From Pelagomonas calceolata (lineage: Eukaryota; Sar; Pelagophyceae; Pelagomonadales; Pelagomonadaceae), in assembly GCA_918797485.1 (NCBI GenBank), contig CAKKNE010000004.1, forward strand, positions 2,232,001 to 2,296,000: a stretch of DNA of 64,000 nt. The letters run 5' to 3'. The notes beneath the pieces were generated by a model that was given only the letters and a program-made list of their open reading frames with translations, searched no databases and was not told where the DNA came from. This document shows, piece after piece, positions 8,927-17,298 of this stretch. Numbering within the stretch: position 1 is the stretch's first letter; each line of letters begins with the position of its first letter. The translations under genes and the position numbers were made by a program.

Positions 8927-9670
8927 TTACTTACACAGCTTCCGGTGCCGGCCCCAGGCCGCCGCCTGGCACGCGCGGCCGCAGTAGACGACCTTTCTAC
9001 AGCGTCCACAGCGCGCCGTCGCGCCGCGCACGCCGCAGTGGGCACAGCTCTCCGACGCCGGTCGGTCGTCGGGCCCCCGCGCGTCGCCGAACTCCCTTTC
9101 ATTTAACGTCGTGTACGCGACGGGCCCGTTTTTGAACACAACCGCACACGACGGCGCGTGCTCGGGCCACGCCTCCTTCAAGCACACGCGCGAGCAGAAT
9201 GACACACCACACGCGCAGACGCAGGGCGTGACCGCGCCACAGCGGTCGCAGCACCTAGCCTCCGGCGGGACATTTGAACCGGCGTCGGGCCCGAACGCGA
9301 GCTGGTTCGTCCTTACCAACTCGCCCATGAAGGCGTCGACGGAGATCGGCGTTTTCGTGTCCGTGAAGATTTTTGACGTCGGTTCCGATGGGCGCAGGCC
9401 CGCCGTTGATAAGAGGGCGCGCCAGTCGCCGGGCGGTTGTTTTTTCCCGCGATTCCGCCTTGCCAGTAACTTCACGTGCGCGAAGGCGGCGTCGCTGCGC
9501 CGCTGCGCGAAGGCTTCGGCTTCGGCGCCGCCGCGGCCGTCCTCGAAGGCCCAGCGCGGCTGGTTGGGATATAATGGAGGCAGCCCATCCTCCTCCAAAG
9601 CCTCGGCGAAGGCCTTGTCTTCTAATGTTTTGTCGAAGGCCGGCAGCTCCGCATTCATGCGGACCTCCAT
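8927..9670 (-). CDS. double MYND-type zinc-finger protein
   Basis: About 247 residues if translation starts at ATG 9670 (MEVRMNAELPAFDK). The frame stays open to 9973, but that would put its start 2 bp from the next gene's, so the shorter form is more likely. The C-terminal half has two MYND fingers: CCDRCGAVTPCVCACGVSFC...C, and CAHCGVRGATARCGRCRKVVYC with a downstream HRKLC. MYND fingers bind proline-rich peptides and serve in chromatin, ciliary and chaperone adaptors. The N-terminal part is helical and has no known domain. The protein ends right after the second finger. It converges with the membrane protein on its other side, 39 bp between stops. Confidence 0.72.
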   Translation of the reverse strand: MEVRMNAELPAFDKTLEDKAFAEALEEDGLPPLYPNQPRWAFEDGRGGAEAEAFAQRRSDAAFAHVKLLARRNRGKKQPPGDWRALLSTAGLRPSEPTSKIFTDTKTPISVDAFMGELVRTNQLAFGPDAGSNVPPEARCCDRCGAVTPCVCACGVSFCSRVCLKEAWPEHAPSCAVVFKNGPVAYTTLNEREFGDARGPDDRPASESCAHCGVRGATARCGRCRKVVYCGRACQAAAWGRHRKLCK

Positions 9671-9975
9671 GTGGCAATAGGGCAGCGATTTCGTGCCGGC
9701 GCTCGACCCCCCTGAGCTCGCTAGTGCCTCAGTCACGCTAGCTCTATCCACCTGGAGTTTTGGGCTTTTGCCGCCAACTGCGCAGCCATCCACCTTCCTG
9801 AGTCTCGTGGCGTGTTTCCGAGCAGCCCTGCACCAGCGCTGCAGCACGGCAAGGCGCGCCGGCTGAGCAGAGGCAGGAACACAGGACCACAGCCCCACAG
9901 CAGCTCCACAGCCCTGGTGCCGAGACCAGCAGCTGCAGTAGAGACAGAGGAGGTGGCGCAACTCTGCGCCCATTT
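9671..9975. promoter_or_regulatory. divergent intergenic region
   Basis: 305 bp between the MYND protein start and the TPR-NYN protein start. It is rich in CAGCTCCACAG-like words (around 9880-9940). I found no palindrome copy and no RNA gene. Confidence 0.35.
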
Positions 9976-12408
9976 ATGGCAAAGGCAAAGAAGCCAACGA
10001 AGCGCAGCGCGGAGTTCGCGAAGCAGGTCAAGGCCGGGACCGCCAAGAAGCGCAAGGCGAAGCCCGCCAAGCAGCGCAAAAAAGCCGAACGCGTCTACAG
10101 TTACAAGCCGAGACCGCAAAAGGAAGAAAAAATGCCGTCCGCGAGAGGAGGCGACCGCCGCCCGAAGCGGCCGCCGCCGACGGGCCCCGAGATGGACGCC
10201 GTCGCGCGCGAGGTCCTGGCCGCCTCCGGCCCGGCGCGCCTCGAGGCCGTGCGGCGGGGCGAGCGCCGCCTCGCGGCCGTCGAGTCGAGTCGAGCCGGCG
10301 TGCCGGCGGCCGCGCATTTGGCGCGGGCCGTGCGCGACGCGCGGTTGAGCGGGTGCAGCGGTTCAAATGGAGAGAAGGGGCTGGAGGACGCCGCGCGGCA
10401 GGCCTGGCGCGCGCAGCGCATTTTATTACAGCCCGCGCTCCACGTCGCGCGGCAAGCGAATTCCGAGGGCAAGGCGGCGCTGCGCGGCGTTGTCGATGAA
10501 GGTGTGAAAGCTTTTGCGCCGATCCTGGGCGACGCGTTGCAAGGCAACCGCGTCGGCCAGGCGCACGAGCTGTTGATGGCTTTAGGTGATCTCGAAAGGT
10601 ATAGAGAAACGCTCGTGGATAATGGGGGTCACAGCGCGCGCGTCTGTTATTTGAGGGCGTTACGTTTGAAACCAGCGAAGGGCCGCGCCGCGGGCAACGT
10701 CGGCGCGCTCTGCGACGCTTCTGATAAACCGGAGGAGGCGGCGCACTGGTACCTGCGGGCGGGCTGCGCGCGCGAGCCCTATGGCGACGCGCCCAAAGCA
10801 TTAAGACGGGCCGCGGCGGAGGCCCAGCGGCGCCTTACATTTATCAAGGAGCCGCGGATACAGGACGCCGAGGCCTACCTCGCGGCCGCGGCGTGCGCCG
10901 TCTGCCACGGGCCCCGGGAGCGCGCCGCCGCGGACGCGTTGATGGAGCTGGAGCGGGCCGGCGGGCAAGCGAGAGCGGTCTTGAGACGGACGGTATCAAA
11001 AGCGCAGGCCGACGATTTGGCACGGGTCGTCGCGACGGCTTGTGTGTTAGCGCGGCGCGCGGCCGTGACCTGCGACGCGCCGACGGTGGCCGCCGCCCAT
11101 TTAGTGTGCGACCAGATCTGCGAGGCGGCTTTGGATGGGGCCCTGGCGAACGATTCCACGAAACGCCGCGCGGCGCCGGCCGCGCTCGTTGGTCTAAGAT
11201 GGCTCGCGGCGACGACTTATAGAGCACCAAAAGGCAAGGCCGCGGCTCGCCTAGCGGAGTTCGCGCGGGCTTGTCCATCGAACGCGTCTTCGGCCGCATG
11301 CTCATTAGATGACGACCTGCGCACGGCCGGCATCTTCGACGACGCGCCGTGCCTGCGCACGACCGACGTCACGGCCGTCGAGAAGAATGTCGATAGATGC
11401 CACGCGGAGCGGTGCCGGCGCCTCGTCGCGCTCGCGGCGGAGATGGACGTAAAGGCTCCGGGGGCGCCCGCGCCGTTCAAGACGTCCGACATGGCCGGCG
11501 TCCTCGACGCCCTGGGCGTCGCGCCGCCGCCGGCGCCGGCGCCGGCGCCGCGCACCGCCCCCTCGGCCTACGAGCCGGCGCCGCGCGACCGCGCAGAATC
11601 CGACTTACTACAGGCCGCCGCGAGCGCGCACCTGGCGGCGGCCGTGCCCGCGCCGCCGGCGGCGTTCCAGTCATCGGCGGAGGCGCGGCGGCCCTGGACG
11701 CGGCCGCGGTCGCCCGCGGCGCAGCCGGAAGGGCGCCGGTCGCCGGCGCTGCCGGAGCCGGGCCTCGCGCCGGACGCGCGGCGGCCCTGGTCGCGGCCCG
11801 CGCAGCGGCCCGCGCCGCCCGCGCCCGCGCCGCCCGCGGCCCCGCCGCCGCCGCCGCCCGCGCCGTCGGTCCAGCCCGTGCTCCCGATGCCGGGCGCGCC
11901 GCCCTTCCTGTTCGTGGTCGACGCGTCGAACGTGGCCTTGAGGCACGGCCGCAACGAGGCGTTCAGCTGTCGCGGCGTCGAGATCTGCCTCGACTACCTG
12001 GGGAGGCGGTTCCCGGGCGCGCGCGTCGCGCTCTTTTTGCCCGACTACTTGTTGGACGCGAGGAAGGTCGCCGCGAAGAAGAAGCTAGGTGGCAGGCCCG
12101 CGGAGACGCCGGACGACGTCGTCTACCTGCAGGGCCTCCAGAGGCGCGGCGTCCTCTTCGGCACGCCGTCGCAGGATTATGATGATGCCTACCAGATCGA
12201 GTACGCGCGGAACCACGACGGCGTCATCATCTCGAACGACCTGTTCCGCGACGCGGTCGACAAGCAGCCCTTCATGCAGCGGGCGGCCTTCCGGAGGTGG
12301 CTCCAGGAGCACGTGCTCTCGTTCACGTTCATCGGCGACGAGTTCTGCCCGAACCCCGAGTTCCAGCTGCCATTTTTAGCAAGGGGGCCGGTGTCAATAC
12401 TACAATAG
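9976..12408 (+). CDS. EST1/SMG-like TPR protein with C-terminal Regnase-type NYN ribonuclease
   Basis: 810 residues, one exon. The N-terminus is very basic (nuclear or nucleolar type). Residues about 196-290 follow the 14-3-3-like TPR signature of SMG5/6/7-EST1: LGDLERYRETL, then CYLRALRLKP..G and a second A..WYLRAG...PYGDAPKALR helix pair. Residues about 520-640 are Pro/Ala-rich linker. Residues 643-800 are a Zc3h12a-like NYN nuclease: FVVDASNVALRHG with Asp649, FSCRGVEICLDYL, TPSQDYDDAY with Asp736/737, and SNDLFRD with Asp755 and Asp759. All four acidic catalytic positions are present, so I infer an active endoribonuclease. In animals SMG6 couples the same TPR to a PIN nuclease in nonsense-mediated decay; here the nuclease is a different family. 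The role in mRNA decay is inference. Its stop is 3 bp from the next gene's stop. Confidence 0.75.
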   Translation: MAKAKKPTKRSAEFAKQVKAGTAKKRKAKPAKQRKKAERVYSYKPRPQKEEKMPSARGGDRRPKRPPPTGPEMDAVAREVLAASGPARLEAVRRGERRLAAVESSRAGVPAAAHLARAVRDARLSGCSGSNGEKGLEDAARQAWRAQRILLQPALHVARQANSEGKAALRGVVDEGVKAFAPILGDALQGNRVGQAHELLMALGDLERYRETLVDNGGHSARVCYLRALRLKPAKGRAAGNVGALCDASDKPEEAAHWYLRAGCAREPYGDAPKALRRAAAEAQRRLTFIKEPRIQDAEAYLAAAACAVCHGPRERAAADALMELERAGGQARAVLRRTVSKAQADDLARVVATACVLARRAAVTCDAPTVAAAHLVCDQICEAALDGALANDSTKRRAAPAALVGLRWLAATTYRAPKGKAAARLAEFARACPSNASSAACSLDDDLRTAGIFDDAPCLRTTDVTAVEKNVDRCHAERCRRLVALAAEMDVKAPGAPAPFKTSDMAGVLDALGVAPPPAPAPAPRTAPSAYEPAPRDRAESDLLQAAASAHLAAAVPAPPAAFQSSAEARRPWTRPRSPAAQPEGRRSPALPEPGLAPDARRPWSRPAQRPAPPAPAPPAAPPPPPPAPSVQPVLPMPGAPPFLFVVDASNVALRHGRNEAFSCRGVEICLDYLGRRFPGARVALFLPDYLLDARKVAAKKKLGGRPAETPDDVVYLQGLQRRGVLFGTPSQDYDDAYQIEYARNHDGVIISNDLFRDAVDKQPFMQRAAFRRWLQEHVLSFTFIGDEFCPNPEFQLPFLARGPVSILQ

Positions 12409-12411
12409 TTA

Positions 12412-15366
12412 CTATGCTTCAGCCCCTCCGTAAGGCGGAGAGTCTACACTCGCCGGCGCGCTTGGAGGCCGCGCGAGCCCCCGCGGCGCCGGCGTCGTCG
12501 CGACCGGATCCAGGCGCCACGACGCCGCCCGTTTTTCGGACGCGGCAGCTTTCTCTTTGGGAGGACATAACCGCCGCCAGAGAAACCACAGGTTGCCCTG
12601 TTCCCGCTCGGGCCCAATCACATGCAAAAGGGGCACGTACAGACCCAGCGCTAATGAAATAGACAGCGCGATCGTGAAGACGATCAAGCAGGCCATCTGG
12701 ACGAAGAACGTGAGTTGGCACGCGAACATGAGGGACGCCGCGCCGGCCGTCGTCACGGCGCCCGCAAACACGGTACGACCCATCTTCCGCAGCGCGTACG
12801 CGGTCCTTTCATCTCTCGTGGCCAGATGGGCGTGGAAGCGCGCGTGGTCGTACATGTGGCCCAGGTGGATCGTGTAGTCGACAGCTAATCCAATCACGAT
12901 GACGCCGGCGACGGACTCGCGGATGCCCAGCGACCATCCTAGTAAATAGCACAACCCCAATACTCCAGAAACGACGCAGCCGATGACCACGATCGCATAT
13001 AAAGAGAGAATCACGTTCCGCGTCGCTGCGGTTAACACCAGAAACGCCACGGGAAAGCCAATACTAATCCCCGTCGTCAGCCCTCGCACCAACGCGACTT
13101 GGGTCTCGTACCAGAGCCAGGCCCCGCTCACTTGGAACGCCTTGTCCGGTCGCAAAAACGGCGCGTCCAACTGTTGTATTTTTTTAAGCAACTTTTGAGC
13201 CCGCCGCAACGTCTTCTTTCTCTCATCAATGGCCGCCCCCTGCGTCATCGAGATGCGGCCGTCGATCCTCACGTATTTGAGTTCACCATTCACGATACCA
13301 ACAGGCGCCTTCCAGGCGCCGTGTAATTTGTTCGAAGGTTGCGTGGAATCACGGAAGAGGGCTAACCTCGAATCAAAGGTCGCCCTGTCCATTGCAGTAC
13401 TAGCATACGTTTCCGTTTGCCATTGCTGAAACTCGCGCAGAAAACATAGAGTGGTATTGGGCCGCACGAGCGCCGCGAAGGTCTCCACTAGATGACAAGC
13501 TTGGAGGAAGGCGTCCTGCGCCTCGTATAGGTCAATAGCGACGTAGTCAGGGGACGCCAGTCGCTTCGAAGGCACATACGGATCAAAATCATCCCGAGAC
13601 ACGCCCTCGATCCCAAAGACGACATGAAATGCATCGTAGGCCTGGTCCTCGTTGGCGCCGTAGGCGCCTCCATTACTACCGCCTATCAAGTCGGCGACTT
13701 GCTGGAACATGTGCTTCTGCGAGAACCACTCTTCCGGTTCTCTCGGTGGTTCGAGGCGTGACGCGAGGTAGGCCGCCGTGCAGGAGAGGCCGCCTAGCAC
13801 CAATACCAAAATCTTGGCTATGATTTTCTTCCTCCACGAAAGGATGGTCAAATAACGTTCAACACACGTACCGCCCTCCACGATCTCCGTGCGACTACAC
13901 GTACAGCACTTTGAGGAGTTATGGTGCCAAATTAACACGGCGGGCAGCATCGTCATCGCCAGCACATAGTTCATCAGGACACATATAGCAGCATAAATCC
14001 CAAACGCGGCAATGGGCATGATCGGACTAATCGCCGTGGCTAGGAACGCGGCCGCCGTCGTCAATGACGTGTTCGCCATCGATTGTAAGGCTCTAGCATA
14101 GGCGTACTGCAACCTCTTATGTGTATCATCGTGTAAAAGCAATGACTGCTTCCAGGCATCCACAAAAACGAAACAGTCGTCCGCGCCGATGCCCAGTATG
14201 ACAAAGACTACAAGAATTTGCATGCCCGCGAAATAACTGATGCGGAACACTACCCTGTAAAAGAATAACGACAGAGGTAGCGACACGCTTATTTGGAGCA
14301 TGGCCATACTCCCCACAAAGCATGACCCCAGATGATACATGAGATAGCACCAGACAAATAGCACCGACGCGAACGCGACGAGAAAGTCCTCATTCACTAA
14401 TCTAGAGAACTCGCGCTGCGCCAGAGGCTGGGCGAACCACAGTACACTCATACCTGACGATCGAGCGGCCTGGTTGTACTTGCTGTTGAGCGTGTGGCCT
14501 TCCATGTCGTAGGAGCGCCACAAGGCTTGCTCCATCACGCTGCCCAACTTTTCCTGCATCTCCAGGGCCTGGTCGTCGCCTATTTTCGAGGTTTCGTCAT
14601 AGCCTGTTAGCGGTGTTCCTAGGTAGATGATGGACCTTGCTTTACACGCGTAGCCTCTTTGGAATGCGTGCTTGTCCACGAAGAAGACATTGCCTTGGAG
14701 CGCCGCCCACCCTTGGTCGATTCGCGCTTGATCCAACAATGAACAGGGCGCATCATCATAAAAAAATTGGAGCACCGACGCACTACGTGTCGCACAAGTA
14801 CCGTTCACCAGCAAGCAGTAGTCCTCTTGATACTCCTTATTGGACGTCAGGATCTCCTCGGCGAGGCACATGGCCCGCAACCGTTGGGGCGTGAAGATGC
14901 CCCCGTCGCAGTTCGCATCCCTATTCCACGGCTCGGAGTCGTAAAAGTAGTAGAAGGGAAACGTCGCGTCTCCCCTCGTAGTTAATGCTTTCGACTCGTC
15001 GGCCTCGTCCTCTGCACTCATCATGGCATCCCTCAACAAAGTATACTCGTCATCAGGACACTCCCAGTCGTAGGGCGACGGGACCGTGATCGAGAAGTTA
15101 TCCAAGTAGGTCGCGTACATAGCGAGTACCGTTATCAGTAATATGCTCACCACGACGCGCCGCGGGTACTGAACGAAGACCGAAGTGCACCGCCCCACAT
15201 AATCATCTTTGATCTCGACCTCGATGTCTTCAAAGTCCTCTTCCTCGGACTTGTCGTCGTCTTGGTGGATCACGTCAAAGGCCTCGTCGAGCACTAGTCC
15301 TTGCTGTGGTTTTGCTTGAGCACTCTGGGCCATGACCTCGTCATAGGTGAGGCCCGCCGTGGCCAT
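12412..15366 (-). CDS. Dispatched/Patched-like RND membrane protein
   Basis: 984 residues, one exon. After an acidic cytosolic N-terminus comes TM1 (VVVSILLITVLAMYATYL), a large lumenal loop with Cys pairs, then a sterol-sensing-like bundle (about 320-510) carrying GIGADDCFVFVDAW at about residue 392. That motif, with adjacent Asp residues in TM4, is the hallmark of Dispatched and related proton or sodium-driven RND proteins. A second half repeats the plan: large loop, then GLAVDYTIHLGHMYDHA near residue 824 and further TMs to about 960. Twelve TMs in two halves fit the family, as does the length. In animals Dispatched exports lipid-modified Hedgehog. In an alga the substrate is unknown, probably a lipid or lipidated protein. 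Patched and NPC1 are the alternatives, but the GxGADD motif favours Dispatched. Confidence 0.85.
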   Translation of the reverse strand: MATAGLTYDEVMAQSAQAKPQQGLVLDEAFDVIHQDDDKSEEEDFEDIEVEIKDDYVGRCTSVFVQYPRRVVVSILLITVLAMYATYLDNFSITVPSPYDWECPDDEYTLLRDAMMSAEDEADESKALTTRGDATFPFYYFYDSEPWNRDANCDGGIFTPQRLRAMCLAEEILTSNKEYQEDYCLLVNGTCATRSASVLQFFYDDAPCSLLDQARIDQGWAALQGNVFFVDKHAFQRGYACKARSIIYLGTPLTGYDETSKIGDDQALEMQEKLGSVMEQALWRSYDMEGHTLNSKYNQAARSSGMSVLWFAQPLAQREFSRLVNEDFLVAFASVLFVWCYLMYHLGSCFVGSMAMLQISVSLPLSLFFYRVVFRISYFAGMQILVVFVILGIGADDCFVFVDAWKQSLLLHDDTHKRLQYAYARALQSMANTSLTTAAAFLATAISPIMPIAAFGIYAAICVLMNYVLAMTMLPAVLIWHHNSSKCCTCSRTEIVEGGTCVERYLTILSWRKKIIAKILVLVLGGLSCTAAYLASRLEPPREPEEWFSQKHMFQQVADLIGGSNGGAYGANEDQAYDAFHVVFGIEGVSRDDFDPYVPSKRLASPDYVAIDLYEAQDAFLQACHLVETFAALVRPNTTLCFLREFQQWQTETYASTAMDRATFDSRLALFRDSTQPSNKLHGAWKAPVGIVNGELKYVRIDGRISMTQGAAIDERKKTLRRAQKLLKKIQQLDAPFLRPDKAFQVSGAWLWYETQVALVRGLTTGISIGFPVAFLVLTAATRNVILSLYAIVVIGCVVSGVLGLCYLLGWSLGIRESVAGVIVIGLAVDYTIHLGHMYDHARFHAHLATRDERTAYALRKMGRTVFAGAVTTAGAASLMFACQLTFFVQMACLIVFTIALSISLALGLYVPLLHVIGPEREQGNLWFLWRRLCPPKEKAAASEKRAASWRLDPVATTPAPRGLARPPSAPASVDSPPYGGAEA

Positions 15367-15872
15367 TGTTCACTGCTGTGCGATTGAGGCGCACGGAGAA
15401 TGGAGTAGTGATGCTGCGTGCAGTGGTATGGTAACTGCACTATGGTTGTTCTGGCTTTTCATGCATGAATGCTGTGTTCGCGATCGCTGGCGCGGCTCGC
15501 GGCTGCAGGGGCAGCACCTAAGTCATCACCCCATCATGGAATGGAGCAATTCGGAAACGCATGAGAACTACCGGTGCACGGAGTCTTCTAAATCGACCCC
15601 GGGGAGGATTCTATCGAGCTGTGAATTTTTTCTCGACAAACAAATCGGGTTTTTTCTCGACTCGCGCGGGCGCCGGCTTTTTCTCAAAGCGCGGGCGCAT
15701 AGATTGCGCGGCAACAACAGACGCGTTCAACGCAACGCGCAGACGCAGCGCTACTCGCGCCGCGGGCAAAAGCGCGCACAGCGAAGCCACAAGGCGGTCA
15801 GCGGCGACCCCCCCCAACCAGCGCAGCGCGCGCGCACACGACGCCGCGCACGCCGCCGCCGCGCGTTGAATC
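15367..15872. promoter_or_regulatory. divergent intergenic region
   Basis: 506 bp between the RND protein start and the proteasome gene start. GCGC-rich words crowd 15690-15860 next to the proteasome start. I see no palindrome copy and no RNA gene. Confidence 0.35.
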
Positions 15873-16487
15873 ATGTCCATCCTCCAGCATAATGGGGCCG
15901 CAATAATTTGCATGGCCGGCAAGAATTGCGTGGCCATCGCCGCCGACACGCGCTTCGGCCTCCAACAACAAACAGTAGCGTGTGATTTCGAGAAGGTCTT
16001 CAAGATGTCCGACCGGATGTTTGTGGGGTTGGCGGGGCTGGCGACGGACGTCCAAACTCTGAGAAACACTTTAAAGTTCAAGCTCGCCCTCTACGAGTTA
16101 CGAGAGGAACGGGTCATGAAGCCGGAAGCGTTTTCTGCATTGTTATCACACATGCTCTACGAGAAGCGCTTCGGGCCCTACTTCGTCGAGCCCGTCGTGT
16201 GTGGCCTGAAGGACGACGGGAGCCCCTTCCTCTGCGGCATGGACCTGATCGGTGCCCCCGTGTACACTGATGATTACGTCGTCTCGGGCACGTGCACGCC
16301 GAACCTCAACGGCATGTGCGAGTCCATGTGGCGTCCCGACATGGCGCCCGACGAGCTCTTCGAGACGATCTCCCAGTGCCTCCTGGCGTCCGTCGATCGA
16401 GACGCCCTGTCGGGCTGGGGCGCCGTCGTCCACGTGATCACGCCGCAGGGGATCACGTCGAAGTCGCTCAAGGGGCGCATGGACTAG
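15873..16487 (+). CDS. PSMB3: 20S proteasome beta-3 subunit
   Basis: 204 residues, the normal size. MSILQHNGAAIICMAGKNCVAIAADTRFG is the typical beta-3 N-terminus: no propeptide is removed to expose a catalytic Thr, so this is a structural subunit of the beta ring. FVGLAGLATDVQTL, PYFVEPVVCGL and FLCGMDLIGAP match beta-3 strongly. TDDYVVSGTC and GWGAVVHVITPQGITSK complete the Ntn-hydrolase fold. The gene is a single exon. Its stop lies 16 bp from the stop of the small plastid-type gene on the other strand. Assignment is firm. Confidence 0.95.
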   Translation: MSILQHNGAAIICMAGKNCVAIAADTRFGLQQQTVACDFEKVFKMSDRMFVGLAGLATDVQTLRNTLKFKLALYELREERVMKPEAFSALLSHMLYEKRFGPYFVEPVVCGLKDDGSPFLCGMDLIGAPVYTDDYVVSGTCTPNLNGMCESMWRPDMAPDELFETISQCLLASVDRDALSGWGAVVHVITPQGITSKSLKGRMD

Positions 16488-16503
16488 TCTTCATAAGTTA
16501 TTA

Positions 16504-16968
16504 TTACTGCTCGATGGGGTCGCCGTTCTCGTCGAGGCCAAAGTCCTTCCAGAGCTCGGGCGCGATGACGTCCTTGAGCGCCATGCCCTCGCCGACGGTC
16601 ATGGCCTGCGGGGGACGTCGCGTCGATTGCGTTTCGGATGTGACTTCTATAATCCGGCGTGGCGTCCACGTTTCAGATTTTGCCTTCCGCGCGGGTCGTA
16701 CGGCCGGCGTCACGCGGCCCGACGCGTCCTTCTTGTAGTCGATGCCGCTGTCGAGGACGTCCTCGTACGACGGGTCGTCGTCGACCTGCGCGGACCGTCG
16801 TCGCCGGCGTCAACGGCAGTTTATCAGTGTATTTTCAGAGACTCGGGGGCCCACGTTGCCTCGTTCCCGGGGGTCCGCGTTGTAGGCCTTTGTGAGCCTC
16901 GGCCTCGACGGCTGGGCCACAAATGCGGCGCAGAGCGCCGCAGAGCATAGTAGCAGAACGGCACGCAT
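16504..16968 (-). CDS. small plastid-type protein with one intron, unknown
   Basis: Exon 1 starts at ATG 16968: MRAVLLLCSAALCAAFVAQPSRPR, a signal peptide ending in A-A-F, the plastid-import motif of algae with a red secondary plastid. The frame then meets stops, and an intron is needed. An acceptor CGCAG ends at 16786 and exon 2 is 16504-16785 (VDDDPSYEDVLDSGIDYKKD...ENGDPIEQ). Two donors keep phase 0: 16854 (GTGGGC) or 16842 (GTCTCT), giving about 131 or 135 residues. The mature part is short, acidic at its C-terminus (LWKDFGLDENGDPIEQ) and unknown to me. No introner ends are visible in this intron. Confidence 0.6.
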
Positions 16969-17100
16969 GCTGTCTAGTGTTTCGGCACGCTTCGGCTACG
17001 TGGTGGAAACGGTCTCAGGGGTCGCGTGCTCGTTGCGTGGCTTCGCGTTGCAGTGGATGCTGCAAACAGGCCGTGCTGCTGCTCGGCCTAATAATAATAG

Positions 17101-17122
17101 CTAGCGTCATGTAAGACACTAG
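17101..17122 (+). repeat. promoter palindrome, copy 2
   Basis: CTAGCGTCATGTAAGA then CACTAG, followed by CAAG. It sits between starts at 16968 (-) and 17299 (+). The 22 bases are identical to the copy at 54727. Confidence 0.8.
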
Positions 17123-17298
17123 CAAGGATTGTCATCGACAGCCGTATCTTCCACGCCGCGCGGACCGGCGATTTCGATCACACGACCGGTGTTAGCGTCT
17201 TCACCCCGGTGGAAGATACTCCGCGTGCCTGAGCGGCAGCCGCTTCGATGCGGCAGCGCTGGGCAGCCCGGATGGACCAGAGCCAGGGGGAGACGACG

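Noticed and set aside
9671-9973. N-terminal extension of the MYND protein to 9973
   Set aside because: Would leave 2 bp between divergent starts, and the extension is Cys/Arg-rich without homology.
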